Positions 1 to 7,546 of a DNA stretch of 64,000 bases are shown here, one piece after another. The stretch spans positions 1 to 64,000 of the forward strand of contig CAZMSN010000004.1 of the NCBI GenBank assembly GCA_964569015.1. The letters are read 5' to 3'. This DNA is from CAYQEC01 sp964569015 (GTDB lineage Bacteria > Actinomycetota > Acidimicrobiia > Spongiisociales > UBA5794). How positions within the stretch are numbered: the first letter of the stretch is position 1; every line of letters begins with the position of its first letter. Made by a program: the position numbers and the translations under genes. Below the pieces are notes generated by a model. That model had not been told where the DNA came from and did no database searches. It saw only the letters and a program-made list of their open reading frames with translations.

Positions 1-1
1 G

Positions 2-208
2 GTCGTCGATGTGCTCGGTCGAGCCGGCGGTGCCGACGCCTTCACCATCCTCGACGAGGTCGGCCTCCGGCTGGGGCGCGGACCGTTCCTCACGCCCACC
101 AAGCTGGAAGCGACGCTGCTGACCCTCGAGTCGACGGGGACGATCGTCGCCGCCCAGGTCGACGATCGAACCCGGTACTCCCTGGCGATGCTCGAACCCG
201 TGGCGTGA
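2..208 (+). CDS. 3' end of an unidentified protein (5' part outside window)
   Basis: An open frame runs in from the left edge and stops at the TGA at 206-208, giving at least 68 residues. The GTG at 11 could be a start, but no Shine-Dalgarno sequence can be judged because only 10 bases precede it, and the frame is open back to base 2. The visible part has an alternating helix and turn pattern ending in a segment (TLESTGTIVAAQVDDRTRYSLA) that looks like the wing of a winged-helix domain, as in PadR- or MarR-like proteins. That resemblance is weak and I do not assign a function. Third codon positions are G/C rich as in neighbouring real genes. Confidence 0.5.
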   Translation, partial: VVDVLGRAGGADAFTILDEVGLRLGRGPFLTPTKLEATLLTLESTGTIVAAQVDDRTRYSLAMLEPVA

Positions 209-232
209 GCGGCGGTCCGGACCGGCGGATTC

Positions 233-316
233 GGGTGTGCCCGTCGAGGTTCCCGAAATCGCTGGTCTTCCTTTACCAGGAAGAGGTCGGCGGTTCGAAT
301 CCGTCAACGCCCACCA
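233..316 (+). tRNA. tRNA-like sequence: canonical 3' half, degenerate 5' half
   Basis: The 3' half is perfect. An anticodon stem (267-271 pairs 279-283) encloses a 7-nt loop TTTACCA at 272-278. A 5-nt variable loop AGGTC (284-288) follows, then a T-arm whose loop is the invariant TTCGAAT (294-300) on a 5-bp stem, an acceptor strand AACGCCC (306-312), the discriminator A and an encoded CCA (314-316). A 5' acceptor partner exists at 233-239 (GGGTGTG, six of seven pairs, one of them G-U). However, the 27 nt between it and the anticodon stem contain no recognisable D-arm and are about eight nt too long. Loop positions 34-36 would read UAC (valine), but C at position 37 is very unusual. It is either a tRNA 3' remnant, such as an old integration site, or an aberrant tRNA. 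Confidence 0.5.
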
Positions 317-441
317 CGGTCATGCACCAGGTGGTAGCGGTCGGGGCTGTCTTTGTGTCGGCTCGATCCTGACCTGCGACCCTCGCGGCGCTAGTTTGGT
401 CTCCGAAAGCACAGATATCGAGATGAGGCGGGACCGGAATC

Positions 442-690
442 ATGGACGGTGAGGATTCGAGCGCCGATCAGGAGCGCGAGCGTCTGTCCGAGCACGAGCG
501 GTACGAGGCCGAACGCAAGGCCGACCACGAGCGGTACGAGGCCGAACGCAAGGCCGAGCACGACCGGGAGAGCGGGGAGCGGCGAGCCTCACGGGAGCAG
601 GCCGATGCCGAACGGCACGCGGCGCGGGAGCGGTCCGACCGGGAATGGCGCGAAGGCCGAGAGCAGAGGGACCGCGATCGGGGTCGCTGA
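442..690 (+). CDS. Small highly charged repetitive hypothetical protein
   Basis: This 82-residue frame starts at ATG 442 and stops at TGA 688-690. The product is almost entirely Glu, Arg, Asp, His, Lys and Ala and would form a continuous charged helix. An 11-residue unit HERYEAERKA(D/E) is repeated, encoded by two identical 32-nt copies at 493-524 and 526-557 (period 33 nt), with a decayed third copy after it. There are no membrane segments, signal peptide or cysteines. The gene lies tail to tail with the small membrane protein at 709-1047, only 18 nt away. Upstream there is only a weak purine stretch, so translation is not certain. No family is recognised; a low-complexity coiled coil or spacer protein is the most that can be said. 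Confidence 0.45.
   Translation: MDGEDSSADQERERLSEHERYEAERKADHERYEAERKAEHDRESGERRASREQADAERHAARERSDREWREGREQRDRDRGR
493..557 (+). repeat. Tandem direct repeat, 2 x 32 nt, period 33
   Basis: Two exact copies of a 32-nt segment lie at 493-524 and 526-557, separated by one base, inside the small charged protein gene. The period is a multiple of three, so the repeat encodes two 11-residue units and keeps frame. This looks like recent in-frame tandem duplication. Confidence 0.85.
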
Positions 691-708
691 TGGCCGGCAA
701 CGCCGTTT

Positions 709-1047
709 TCAGCGCTGTTGGAGTAGCTTCACGACATTCCACACGGCCGCAACCGTCCAAGCGACGATGCCGGCGAAGGCCGCGAGTCGCACGATCTGAG
801 CCCACGTCGACTGCCAGACCCACAACCCGACGGCGATGGGCAGGAACAGCACCCAGAGCACGAGTTCGAGCGCCGGCGGCAGGTCGCGCAACCATTGCCA
901 CAGGTCATCGAGCTTCCCCTGATTCCAGATGAGCGCGACGGCAAATCCGATCCAGAGGATCGCGAACACGAGCGCCGCCCACACGGTGAGCACCGTCTCC
1001 GCCCGATTCACCTTCCGGCTCACGGCCGGATGTGCTGAAGACGCCAT
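709..1047 (-). CDS. Small integral membrane protein, unknown function
   Basis: A 112-residue protein starts at ATG 1047 and stops at 709. After a short polar N-terminus (about residues 1-16) there are three hydrophobic segments, near residues 19-40 (rich in A, V, W, I), 55-76 (LVLWVLFLPIAVGLWVW) and 85-107. It ends in a basic tail. A charged loop between segments 1 and 2 contains the WQWLRDLP stretch. No conserved catalytic motif is visible and no family is recognised. It is a single-gene unit, convergent with the charged repeat protein, and its upstream side faces the long promoter region of the sugar ABC operon. Confidence 0.65.
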   Translation of the reverse strand: MASSAHPAVSRKVNRAETVLTVWAALVFAILWIGFAVALIWNQGKLDDLWQWLRDLPPALELVLWVLFLPIAVGLWVWQSTWAQIVRLAAFAGIVAWTVAAVWNVVKLLQQR

Positions 1048-1357
1048 CCTGTCACCCTGCTAAGCGGCATCGGCTTCGAAGAGCCTACCGGCGATCTGAA
1101 GGCGGCCTCTCTCCTCACGCCGCCCGAACCCCCGAACCTGGCTCGTTGTGGGCGTATTTGTTGTTTTTGCCACGCCGAAGCTTGTGATTTGGTATGTTTA
1201 CTTGCCATATTCCTTTTCGTTAGTTGCGTTTGAGTTGGGAAGGCACACCGGCATCGCGTAAGCTGCCGGCGAACGAGGGGGTCGATGACGGGACAGAACG
1301 ACGCTCGCATCCATCCGCATTTCCGGGTGGCGGGTGCATCTCCGCGGGGGAACGCCG
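1048..1357. promoter_or_regulatory. AT-rich divergent promoter region with LacI-like imperfect palindrome
   Basis: This 310-nt gene-free stretch separates the small membrane protein (minus) from the sugar ABC operon (plus). Bases 1141-1230 are strikingly AT-rich for this genome, with T-runs around 1157-1168 and 1210-1220. At 1190-1207 sits an imperfect palindrome, TGGTATGTTTACTTGCCA, with six of nine half-site positions symmetric and TGG/CCA ends. This resembles operators of LacI-family sugar regulators, which commonly control such transporters; no LacI gene is in the window. The assignment as operator is inference; the base composition and symmetry are directly visible. Confidence 0.45.
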
Positions 1358-2206
1358 ATGGCTGAGCGCGAGCCCGAGCTGCGGTTTCCCATCGACGTCC
1401 CGGCTGAGCTGGGGACCGTCGATCCCGATGACCCGTCCGGTGGCTACGCCCTGCGCATGGTCGGCATCGAGAAGTACTTCGGGCTCGTGTGCGCCCTCAG
1501 AGACATCGACTTCGAGGTGGGGCGCAACGAGATCGTCGGGCTCATCGGGGACAACGGAGCCGGCAAGTCCACGCTCGTGAAGGTCCTCACCGGTGTATTC
1601 CCGCCCACGCGAGGCACGCTCTCCATCGCCGGGCGCGACGTCGACTTCCACGGCTACAACGTCAAGCGTGCCCACTCCTACGGCATCGAGACTGTCTACC
1701 AGGACAAGTCGCTCGGGGAGAAGCAAGACCTGTGGCGGAACTTCTTCATCGGGCGCGAGATCACCGGGCGCTTCGGCTTCATCAACGTGAAGAAGGAGAA
1801 GAAGATCGCCAACCAGATCATGGTCGAGACGATCGGCTTCCGCGGTGAGGGCATCACGGTCGAATCGAAGGTCAGCGACCTGTCGGGGGGTGAGCGGCAA
1901 GGTGTCGCCATCGGCAGGGCGATGCACTTCGACGCCGAGCTCATCATCCTCGACGAGCCGACGGTGGCCCTCTCCCTCAAAGAAGTGAGCAAGGTGCTCA
2001 ATTTCGTGCACAAGATCAAGGAGGCCGGCAAGGCGTCTGTCTACATCTCGCACGACATCCAGGACGTGTACGAGATCTCCGACCGCTTCGTGATCATGGA
2101 CCGGGGCGAGATCGTGGCCAGTATCGCCAAGGCGGACATCAGCCTCCGAGCCCTGAGCGATTTCCTCCTCGAATACGCCCACGGGCTCAAGGATCGGGAG
2201 CGGTGA
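1358..2206 (+). CDS. ABC sugar transporter ATP-binding protein (single domain)
   Basis: This is the cytoplasmic ATPase of a carbohydrate uptake ABC transporter, 282 residues. Walker A is GDNGAGKST, the signature is LSGGERQG (Glu where Gln is usual), Walker B is LIILDEPT, and the switch histidine is in YISHD. The segment DLWRNFFIGREI and the overall match are typical of the CUT2 (ribose/xylose/fructose) class. Most CUT2 ATPases, such as RbsA, carry two fused ATPase domains of about 500 residues; this has one, as in FrcA-type proteins. Start chosen at ATG 1358, preceded by GGGGGAA with good spacing; a GTG at 1334 in frame is less likely. The stop overlaps the permease start (GTGATG at 2203-2208), so the two are translationally coupled. 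Confidence 0.88.
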   Translation: MAEREPELRFPIDVPAELGTVDPDDPSGGYALRMVGIEKYFGLVCALRDIDFEVGRNEIVGLIGDNGAGKSTLVKVLTGVFPPTRGTLSIAGRDVDFHGYNVKRAHSYGIETVYQDKSLGEKQDLWRNFFIGREITGRFGFINVKKEKKIANQIMVETIGFRGEGITVESKVSDLSGGERQGVAIGRAMHFDAELIILDEPTVALSLKEVSKVLNFVHKIKEAGKASVYISHDIQDVYEISDRFVIMDRGEIVASIAKADISLRALSDFLLEYAHGLKDRER

Positions 2207-3231
2207 TGGGGCGCCGAACCACCTTTGCCCGCCTGGCGAAGATCGAAGGCCTTCCGATCGCCGCCGTGCTCGCCACCATGTATCTCGTCTTCATGATCAC
2301 GGCGCCCAACGTCTTCACCGGGCACCGCATCTACATGTCGTTCCTCCAGACGATCCCGCCCATGCTCGTCCTGGGCCTCGGCCTCACCTTCGTCATCACC
2401 GCCGGCGAGATCGATCTGTCCTTCTCGGCCGTGGTCGCCTTCTCGGGATTCATGTACGCCTGGTCGTACCGGACCTTCGACGAGCCATGGATCGGTTTCG
2501 TGCTGGCGCTGGCGGCGGGCGCCCTGGTGGGGTACATCAACGGTGTGCTCGTCGCCAAGATCGGCGTGCCATCGATCATGGCGACCCTTGCGGCGCAGTT
2601 CTTCTGGTCGGGCCTCACCGTGCTGCTGGCCGGAGGAGCCTCCTGGAACATCAAGGGAATCCAGGACGAGTTCATTCACACCCTCTTCGTGGGCCGCATC
2701 TTCGGATCGATTCCGGCCCAGGCGGTGTGGGCGCTGGCGCTCACCGTCTTCTGCTGGTTCCTGCTCAATCGCCACCGGTTCGGCGAGGAGGTCATGTTCG
2801 TCGGCGACAACCCCAACGTCGCCCGAGTCATGGGCATCAACGTGGAGAGGACCAAGATCAAGCTCTTCGTCCTCAACGGGGTGCTCGCCGGTTTCGCCGC
2901 GGTGCTGCTCACTACCGAGATGAACACCTTCTGGACCACCCAGGGTGAGGGTTACCTGCTCCCGGTGATGGCGGCGGTGTTCATCGGCGGCAGCTCGATC
3001 GCCGGCGGCGAGGGATTCGTCGTTGGCACTTTCTTCGGGGCCTACATCATCGGCTCGCTGGAGGCCGGCGTCGTCGCCACCGGGATCGGTGGATACTGGA
3101 CCGAGCTGGTGAGCGGCCTCGTCATGGGGGCCTCGGTGGTGCTCAACATCGTTATCGGGGACGGGCGCTTGGCGGCAGCCTCCAGACGCGTCCGGCACTG
3201 GATGGTGCCGGAGAGGGACGACGGGGGGTAG
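2206..3231 (+). CDS. ABC sugar transporter permease, RbsC/FrcC type
   Basis: The membrane channel subunit of the same sugar ABC transporter is about 341 residues, matching the BPD_transp_2 family. About nine or ten hydrophobic segments span the protein. The conserved permease signatures ITAGEIDLSFSAVVAFSG near residue 70 and the loop region GDNPNVARVMGINVERTKIKLFVLNGVLAG near residue 200 are characteristic of CUT2 permeases and form the contact with the ATPase. The start is either GTG 2203 or ATG 2206; both directly follow a purine-rich stretch and overlap the ATPase stop. The binding protein follows after 96 nt. The substrate cannot be read from sequence; a pentose or fructose-like sugar is likely from the family. 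Confidence 0.88.
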   Translation: MGRRTTFARLAKIEGLPIAAVLATMYLVFMITAPNVFTGHRIYMSFLQTIPPMLVLGLGLTFVITAGEIDLSFSAVVAFSGFMYAWSYRTFDEPWIGFVLALAAGALVGYINGVLVAKIGVPSIMATLAAQFFWSGLTVLLAGGASWNIKGIQDEFIHTLFVGRIFGSIPAQAVWALALTVFCWFLLNRHRFGEEVMFVGDNPNVARVMGINVERTKIKLFVLNGVLAGFAAVLLTTEMNTFWTTQGEGYLLPVMAAVFIGGSSIAGGEGFVVGTFFGAYIIGSLEAGVVATGIGGYWTELVSGLVMGASVVLNIVIGDGRLAAASRRVRHWMVPERDDGG

Positions 3232-3327
3232 CAAAGCGCCGTCACATGTGCAGAGAAGGAGCGAGGAGGTGGGCACTATCCACCGAGGCGTAACTGGAAG
3301 ACAACACACGAGCAGTAAGGGGAGAGG

Positions 3328-4335
3328 ATGAAGCGTTCTCTACGTTTGATCGCCGTTCTCGCGGCGATGGCTCTCATCGTGGCGGCCTGCGGGTCCGACG
3401 ACGACTCGGATGACGGCGCCGCCGTCGATGTTGGGGAAGAGATCACCGTCTACATGCAGATGGGCGGAAACCAGGGCGATCCGTCGACGTTGGCCCGCAC
3501 CAACGGTGCCAAGGCGGCAGCGGAGGCCCTCAATGTGAAGCTCATCGAGCAGTACTCGGGCTGGGACCCACAGGTGATGGTCGAGCAGTTCAAGGAGGCC
3601 GTGGCGGCCAACCCCGACGGCATCGTCATCATGGGGCACCCCGGTGAGGATGCGTTCGCATCCTTGGTCGAAGACGCCGAAGCGGACGGGATCGTCATTA
3701 CCAGCGGCAACAACCCGTTGCCGAATCTGGCGGCCCAGTTCCAGGCGGACGGGTTTGGGTATGCAGGAGCCGACCTCTATGCGGGTGGCTACCTGACCGG
3801 GCAGGCGATGGTCGCCTCCGGCCTCCAAGCCGGTGACAAGGCCGTCGTCTACGACATCTGGCACAACGAGTCTCGCAGCGTCAGCTCGCAGGGCGTCTTC
3901 GACGCTCTCGAGGCAGCCGGGCTCGTGGTCGAGAAGCTGGACGTCTCGGACGAGGTCGATTCGGAGGCCTCGCTGGCGATCCCGATCTTGACGGGCTACC
4001 TGGAGGCCAATCCCGACACCAAGGCGATTGGCACCCAGCACGGCAACGTCACCGCCAACCTGCCGGGCGTGCTCGAGGCGGCCGGCAAGGCGCCGGGTGA
4101 CGTCATTGTGGGCGGCATCGACCTGTCGCCGGCAACCATCGAGGGGATCGAAGAAGGCTACATCAGCGTCAGCTTCGACCAGGTGCTGTACCTGCAGGGC
4201 TTCCTGCCCGTGTTGCAGGTCGCGCTCACGTCGCGGTACCTGATCCCGGGCCTGAACATCAACACCGGCGTCGGCACGGTCACGCCGGACAACATCAGCG
4301 AAATCGCTCCTCTGATCGAGGACGGTATCCGCTAG
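3328..4335 (+). CDS. Sugar ABC transporter substrate-binding lipoprotein
   Basis: This 335-residue solute-binding protein belongs to the periplasmic-binding-protein 4 (RbsB/LacI-like) fold. It has a lipoprotein signal with lipobox IVAAC (Cys21) followed by an acidic linker (GSDDDSDDG), so it is anchored on the outer face of the membrane. A ribose-binding-like core follows: the segment GIVIMGHPGEDAF near residue 95, the central GGYLTGQAM region and the C-terminal GGIDLSPATIEGI segment. ATG 3328 has a strong Shine-Dalgarno (AAGGGGAGAGG, about 3317). It is the last gene of the ATPase-permease-binding protein operon. A GC-rich hairpin follows the stop. Confidence 0.88.
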   Translation: MKRSLRLIAVLAAMALIVAACGSDDDSDDGAAVDVGEEITVYMQMGGNQGDPSTLARTNGAKAAAEALNVKLIEQYSGWDPQVMVEQFKEAVAANPDGIVIMGHPGEDAFASLVEDAEADGIVITSGNNPLPNLAAQFQADGFGYAGADLYAGGYLTGQAMVASGLQAGDKAVVYDIWHNESRSVSSQGVFDALEAAGLVVEKLDVSDEVDSEASLAIPILTGYLEANPDTKAIGTQHGNVTANLPGVLEAAGKAPGDVIVGGIDLSPATIEGIEEGYISVSFDQVLYLQGFLPVLQVALTSRYLIPGLNINTGVGTVTPDNISEIAPLIEDGIR

Positions 4336-4345
4336 CGAACGGTAC

Positions 4346-4371
4346 GCGCCTCCGCCTATCGGCGGAGGCGC
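4346..4371 (+). terminator. Strong GC hairpin after sugar ABC operon
   Basis: A perfect 11-bp stem, GCGCCTCCGCC paired with GGCGGAGGCGC, encloses a TATC tetraloop 10 nt after the binding-protein stop. No clear T-tract follows (only TT), so it may act as a terminator or as an mRNA-end stabilising hairpin. Such U-poor hairpins are common in high-GC actinobacteria. Confidence 0.65.
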
Positions 4372-4427
4372 TTCCGCGCCCGTCGGGGCGGTAGTCTGCG
4401 GCGCCCGGCGAGGGGAGGTGCGGAGGC

Positions 4428-4844
4428 ATGAGACGATCGCTGCTGGTGCTGTTAGCTGGCGCGGTGCTGGGCTCCGCTGCCTGCGGCGGGAGCGACACGG
4501 TCGTCGATACGCCCGGCGTGGTCCGGGTGTCGGCGACGGAGGCAGCGGACATCATTGTCGAGCGCGCCGGCGATGCCGATTTCACGATCCTCGACGTGCG
4601 AACGCCGGAGGAATACGTCGCCGGGCACATCGCGGGCGCTGTCAACATGAGCTTCTTCGATCCCGAGTTTGCCGACGCGATCGCGGCGCTCGATCCGGGT
4701 GCCGGCTACGTCCTCTATTGCCGTGGGGGGAGATACAGCGCTGAGGTCTCGGCGTTGATGAGCGATCTGTCCTTCGTCGAGGTCTACGAGATCGGAGGCG
4801 GGATCATGGAATGGGAGAGCGCCGGACTTCCGATCGTTCCCTGA
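4428..4844 (+). CDS. Rhodanese-domain lipoprotein
   Basis: A 138-residue secreted single-domain rhodanese. The N-terminus is a lipoprotein signal with lipobox GSAAC (Cys19). The rhodanese core shows the family signature ILDVRTPEEYVAGHIAGAVN (about residues 56-75) and an active-site loop YCRGGRYS with the catalytic Cys98, expected to carry a persulfide. The CRGGRYS loop has the six-residue length typical of sulfurtransferases. ATG 4428 is preceded by a GGAGG Shine-Dalgarno and, further up, a TAGTCT hexamer near 4392 that could be its -10, so it is probably its own transcription unit after the upstream hairpin. Its physiological sulfur acceptor outside the membrane is unknown. Confidence 0.85.
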   Translation: MRRSLLVLLAGAVLGSAACGGSDTVVDTPGVVRVSATEAADIIVERAGDADFTILDVRTPEEYVAGHIAGAVNMSFFDPEFADAIAALDPGAGYVLYCRGGRYSAEVSALMSDLSFVEVYEIGGGIMEWESAGLPIVP

Positions 4845-4860
4845 CGGCTCCCGGCGCGGC

Positions 4861-5502
4861 TCAGGGAGCGACGGGGCACGACGCCCCGGTTCCAGCAATC
4901 CCGCAGTAGCCGTTGGGGTTCTTCGAGAGGTACTGCTGGTGGTACTCCTCGGCGTAGAAAAAGGGCCCGACGGGCGCGATCTCGGTCGTGATGGCGCCGT
5001 ACCCTGCAGCTTCCAGATTGGGTTGGAAGCGATCACGGCTCGCTTCGGCGGCTTTCCGCTGCGCCTCGTCGGAACAGAAGATGGCTGAGCGGTACTGGGT
5101 TCCCACGTCGTTGCCCTGGCGCGCGCCCTGGGTCGGGTCATGGCTCTCCCAGAACACCTCCAGCAGCCGCTCGTAGCTGACTTCGGTGGGGTCGAACACC
5201 ACCAGAACCACCTCGGCGTGGCCGGTCATCCCCGTGCACACCTCCTCATAGGTGGCGTTCTCGGTGAAGCCGCCGGCGTAACCGACGGCCGTGGAGAACA
5301 CGCCCGGAAGCTGCCAGAACACTCGCTCGGCGCCCCAGAAGCATCCCATAGCAAACACGGCGGTCTGCAAACCCGCAGGGAAAGGGGGAACGGTCGGGTT
5401 GCCGTTGATGTGGTGCACGCCGCTGACGGGTGTGCGCTCGGCACGTCCGGGCAGCGCCGTGTCGGCGACGGGCATCGTTCGGGCCGTGCGCTTGGGCCAC
5501 AT
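4861..5502 (-). CDS. msrA: Peptide methionine (S)-S-oxide reductase
   Basis: The enzyme repairs oxidised methionine by reducing methionine S-sulfoxide. The protein is 213 residues from the preferred start at ATG 5502, which has an ideal Shine-Dalgarno (AGGAAG, 6 nt upstream) lying within the codons that would be used by the alternative ATG at 5517. The active-site motif is FAMGCFWG with catalytic Cys54. Family blocks GYAGGFTENATYEEVCTGMTGHAEVV and NPNGYCGI (resolving cysteine region) follow, and a second C-terminal Cys (GASC) is present. The 45-residue N-terminal extension before the catalytic motif is of the length seen in long MsrA forms and contains no obvious signal peptide. No msrB is visible nearby. 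Confidence 0.93.
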   Translation of the reverse strand: MWPKRTARTMPVADTALPGRAERTPVSGVHHINGNPTVPPFPAGLQTAVFAMGCFWGAERVFWQLPGVFSTAVGYAGGFTENATYEEVCTGMTGHAEVVLVVFDPTEVSYERLLEVFWESHDPTQGARQGNDVGTQYRSAIFCSDEAQRKAAEASRDRFQPNLEAAGYGAITTEIAPVGPFFYAEEYHQQYLSKNPNGYCGIAGTGASCPVAP

Positions 5503-5617
5503 GGTGTTCTTCCTCACATGGGCGACGATGAACGAAACACGGAGCGGGTGTCTTCTGTTCCCGCTCGCGCCCGCGAAATCCGCCTGGGCCTGCCGCCGAA
5601 TCGGGAGAGCCGGCCGG

Positions 5618-6457
5618 TCAGCTCGTGGGGACGTCGTGGCTGAGGTGGCCCATCACGTTTTGCACGGCCAGTGTCACGAAGAAAAAGGCGACGGCGAGGC
5701 CGGACATGGTGGCACCGGCGGCGGTGTCGAAATGGAAGCTGAGCAGCAGACCGGCAACGACGGAGACCGTTCCGACGAGGACGGCCACGAGCATCATGAT
5801 CGGAACCCGGCGGGCGAGGAGCGAGGCGGTTGCCGGGGGGGCAATGAGGAGGCCGAAGACCAGGAGTGAGCCGACCGTCTGGAACGAGCTGACCACGGCC
5901 AGAGTAATGAGTGCCAGCATCACGAAATGGGTGCTGTGGGGGGCGAGTCCGAGCACCTCGGCCTTCTCCTCGTTGAAGGCAAGGGCGAGCAGCGGCCGGT
6001 AGAAGAGGATCGCACCTGCCACCGACACCACCGAGGTGATGGCCTGGACCGCCAGGTCGCCCGAGGTGATGGCGAGGACGTCACCGAAGAGCACCGCTAC
6101 CAGGTCGACTGCGAACGAGCCCGAGCGCGAGATGATCACCACTCCCAGGGCGAGCATGCCGACGAAGAGGAGCCCGATGGCGGTGTCCTCCGAGAGGCGG
6201 GTGGTGCGATGGATGAGCGAGATGGCCCCGACCATCACGACGGCCGCAGCGGCTGCTCCCAGGGTGAGATTGAGGTCGAGCAGCAGCGCTACGGCAACTC
6301 CCGGGACGACGCCGTGGGCAAGGGCATCGCCCATGAAGGCAAGGCCACGCAGCACCACCCAGGTGCCCACCACCGACGTCGTCATCACTGCCAGGATGCC
6401 GGCGGCCAAAGCCCGCTGCATGAAGGCGTACGCGAATGGTTCGGTGAGCCAGTCCAT
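5618..6457 (-). CDS. znuB: Zinc/manganese ABC transporter permease
   Basis: The membrane subunit of a metal-ion ABC importer of the ABC-3 (ZnuB/MntB/SitC) family is 279 residues long. About eight hydrophobic helices are visible. The family blocks are present: VVLRGLAFMGDALAHGVVPGVA near residue 35 and the central MLALITLAVVSSFQTVGSLLVFGLLIAPPATA. It lies 22 nt downstream of the binding-protein gene on the same strand and is presumably cotranscribed with it from the Zur-type operator region at 7458-7546. The ATPase partner is on the opposite strand at 7981-8796. The symbol is by family; manganese cannot be excluded as substrate. Confidence 0.87.
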   Translation of the reverse strand: MDWLTEPFAYAFMQRALAAGILAVMTTSVVGTWVVLRGLAFMGDALAHGVVPGVAVALLLDLNLTLGAAAAAVVMVGAISLIHRTTRLSEDTAIGLLFVGMLALGVVIISRSGSFAVDLVAVLFGDVLAITSGDLAVQAITSVVSVAGAILFYRPLLALAFNEEKAEVLGLAPHSTHFVMLALITLAVVSSFQTVGSLLVFGLLIAPPATASLLARRVPIMMLVAVLVGTVSVVAGLLLSFHFDTAAGATMSGLAVAFFFVTLAVQNVMGHLSHDVPTS

Positions 6458-6479
6458 ACGATCCGTTCTCGTTCAGGGG

Positions 6480-7457
6480 TCAGTCTGCCAGAGCATCGGC
6501 GATGAGCTCGGCATCGGTCAGCATCATGGAGAGGTAGTGCTCGGCACCGGAGTCCGGCGGGCCGAGTGATCCGGTGTAGAGCTCCACCACCTCCACGTCG
6601 TACGCCAACTCGGCGGCGACGGCGTCGGCGAGCTGCGTGGGCTGGGTCGTCTCGGCGAAGATGGCGTCGAGTCCCAGGCCGTCGAGCGCTGTTACCAGCT
6701 CGGCGAGATCGGCCGGGCTGGGCGAAGCCAGTGTCGTTCCCGAGGGGATCACTGTACCGACGACCTCGAATCCGTACCGGTCGGCGAAGTATTGCAGGGA
6801 GTTGTGATTGGTGACGAGGCGGCGACGCTCGGGCGCGACGCCCTCGAGCACCGTGACGATCTCGTCGTGGGTGTCCCGGGTCTCCTCGGCGTAGGCGGCG
6901 GCTCGGCTTTCCCAGAGATCGGCGTCGTCGGGATCGGCCGCGCCCAGTGCCTCGCCGATGATCTCCGCGGCATCGGCCATGCGCAGCGGGTCCATCCACC
7001 AATGCGGGTCGTACGAGGCGTCTTCGTCGTCGGTGCTCTCTTCGTCGGTGGCGGGGCGATGGTGGTCGCCTCCCCAGAGGAGAGGATCGAGCTGCTCACC
7101 GAGCGACAGCACCGGGACGCCCTCATCGGCCGCAATGTCGATGACGGCGCCGAGTCCCTCTTCGAGCTGCAAACCGCTGACGACGATGAGGTCGGCGTCG
7201 TACATCGCCGCGGCCTGGGCTGCCGACGCCTGGAACGAGTGGGGATCCTGCCCGGGCTGCATGAGCACCGCCACCTCGGCGTCGCCCCCGACGATCTGCT
7301 CAACGACGTCACCGAGGATCGAGGTCGTGACGACGATCCCCAGCCGGTCGCCGTCGGTCGGTTCGCTGCTTCCACAAGCAGTTGCCAGGAGCGCCACCAC
7401 GCCGAAGACGGCGAGCAGCGTCGGGAGTAGCAGGAATCGCCGGAATGGTCGCAGCAT
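6480..7457 (-). CDS. znuA: Zinc/manganese ABC transporter substrate-binding lipoprotein
   Basis: A 325-residue cluster A-I (ZnuA/TroA) metal-binding protein. Start chosen at ATG 7457 because AAGGAA lies 6-8 nt upstream; the longer frame to 7493 would run into the operator. The lipobox is LATAC (Cys28). The metal-site pattern is visible: His in GQDPHSFQAS, His in the DPHWWMDP block, His in VTNHNSLQYFADRYG and an acidic ligand in AIFAETTQ. A short acidic, His-containing loop (GGDHHRPATDEESTDDED) lies where ZnuA proteins carry their His-rich loop. It is the first gene of a two-gene unit with the permease, divergent from the Fur-family regulator. Confidence 0.9.
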   Translation of the reverse strand: MLRPFRRFLLLPTLLAVFGVVALLATACGSSEPTDGDRLGIVVTTSILGDVVEQIVGGDAEVAVLMQPGQDPHSFQASAAQAAAMYDADLIVVSGLQLEEGLGAVIDIAADEGVPVLSLGEQLDPLLWGGDHHRPATDEESTDDEDASYDPHWWMDPLRMADAAEIIGEALGAADPDDADLWESRAAAYAEETRDTHDEIVTVLEGVAPERRRLVTNHNSLQYFADRYGFEVVGTVIPSGTTLASPSPADLAELVTALDGLGLDAIFAETTQPTQLADAVAAELAYDVEVVELYTGSLGPPDSGAEHYLSMMLTDAELIADALAD

Positions 7458-7473
7458 GGCCGGTTCCTTCTTG

Positions 7474-7545
7474 TGAATGAGAACCAGTCTCACTATAGTG
7501 GACCTGGAATGAGAATCAAAACCATGCCGGTCTACACTGAAGTGT
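7474..7545. promoter_or_regulatory. Shared Zur/Fur-type operator region between divergent znu units
   Basis: The 89-nt intergenic region between znuA (minus) and zur (plus) holds two related motifs. One is an inverted repeat TGAGA-ACCAG-TCTCA at 7478-7492, overlapping a CACTATAGTG palindrome. The other is a second AATGAGAATC block at 7508-7517. Both share the AATGAGAA core of Fur-superfamily boxes. A separate short perfect palindrome, ACACT-GA-AGTGT (7534-7545), abuts the zur start codon. Autoregulation of zur and metal-dependent repression of both units is the natural inference. Confidence 0.6.
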
Positions 7546-7546
7546 C

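Noticed and set aside
233..316. tmRNA 3' end
   Set aside because: The T-arm and CCA are preceded by a normal anticodon arm and 5-nt variable loop, not a tmRNA helix, and no tag-peptide frame is present upstream.
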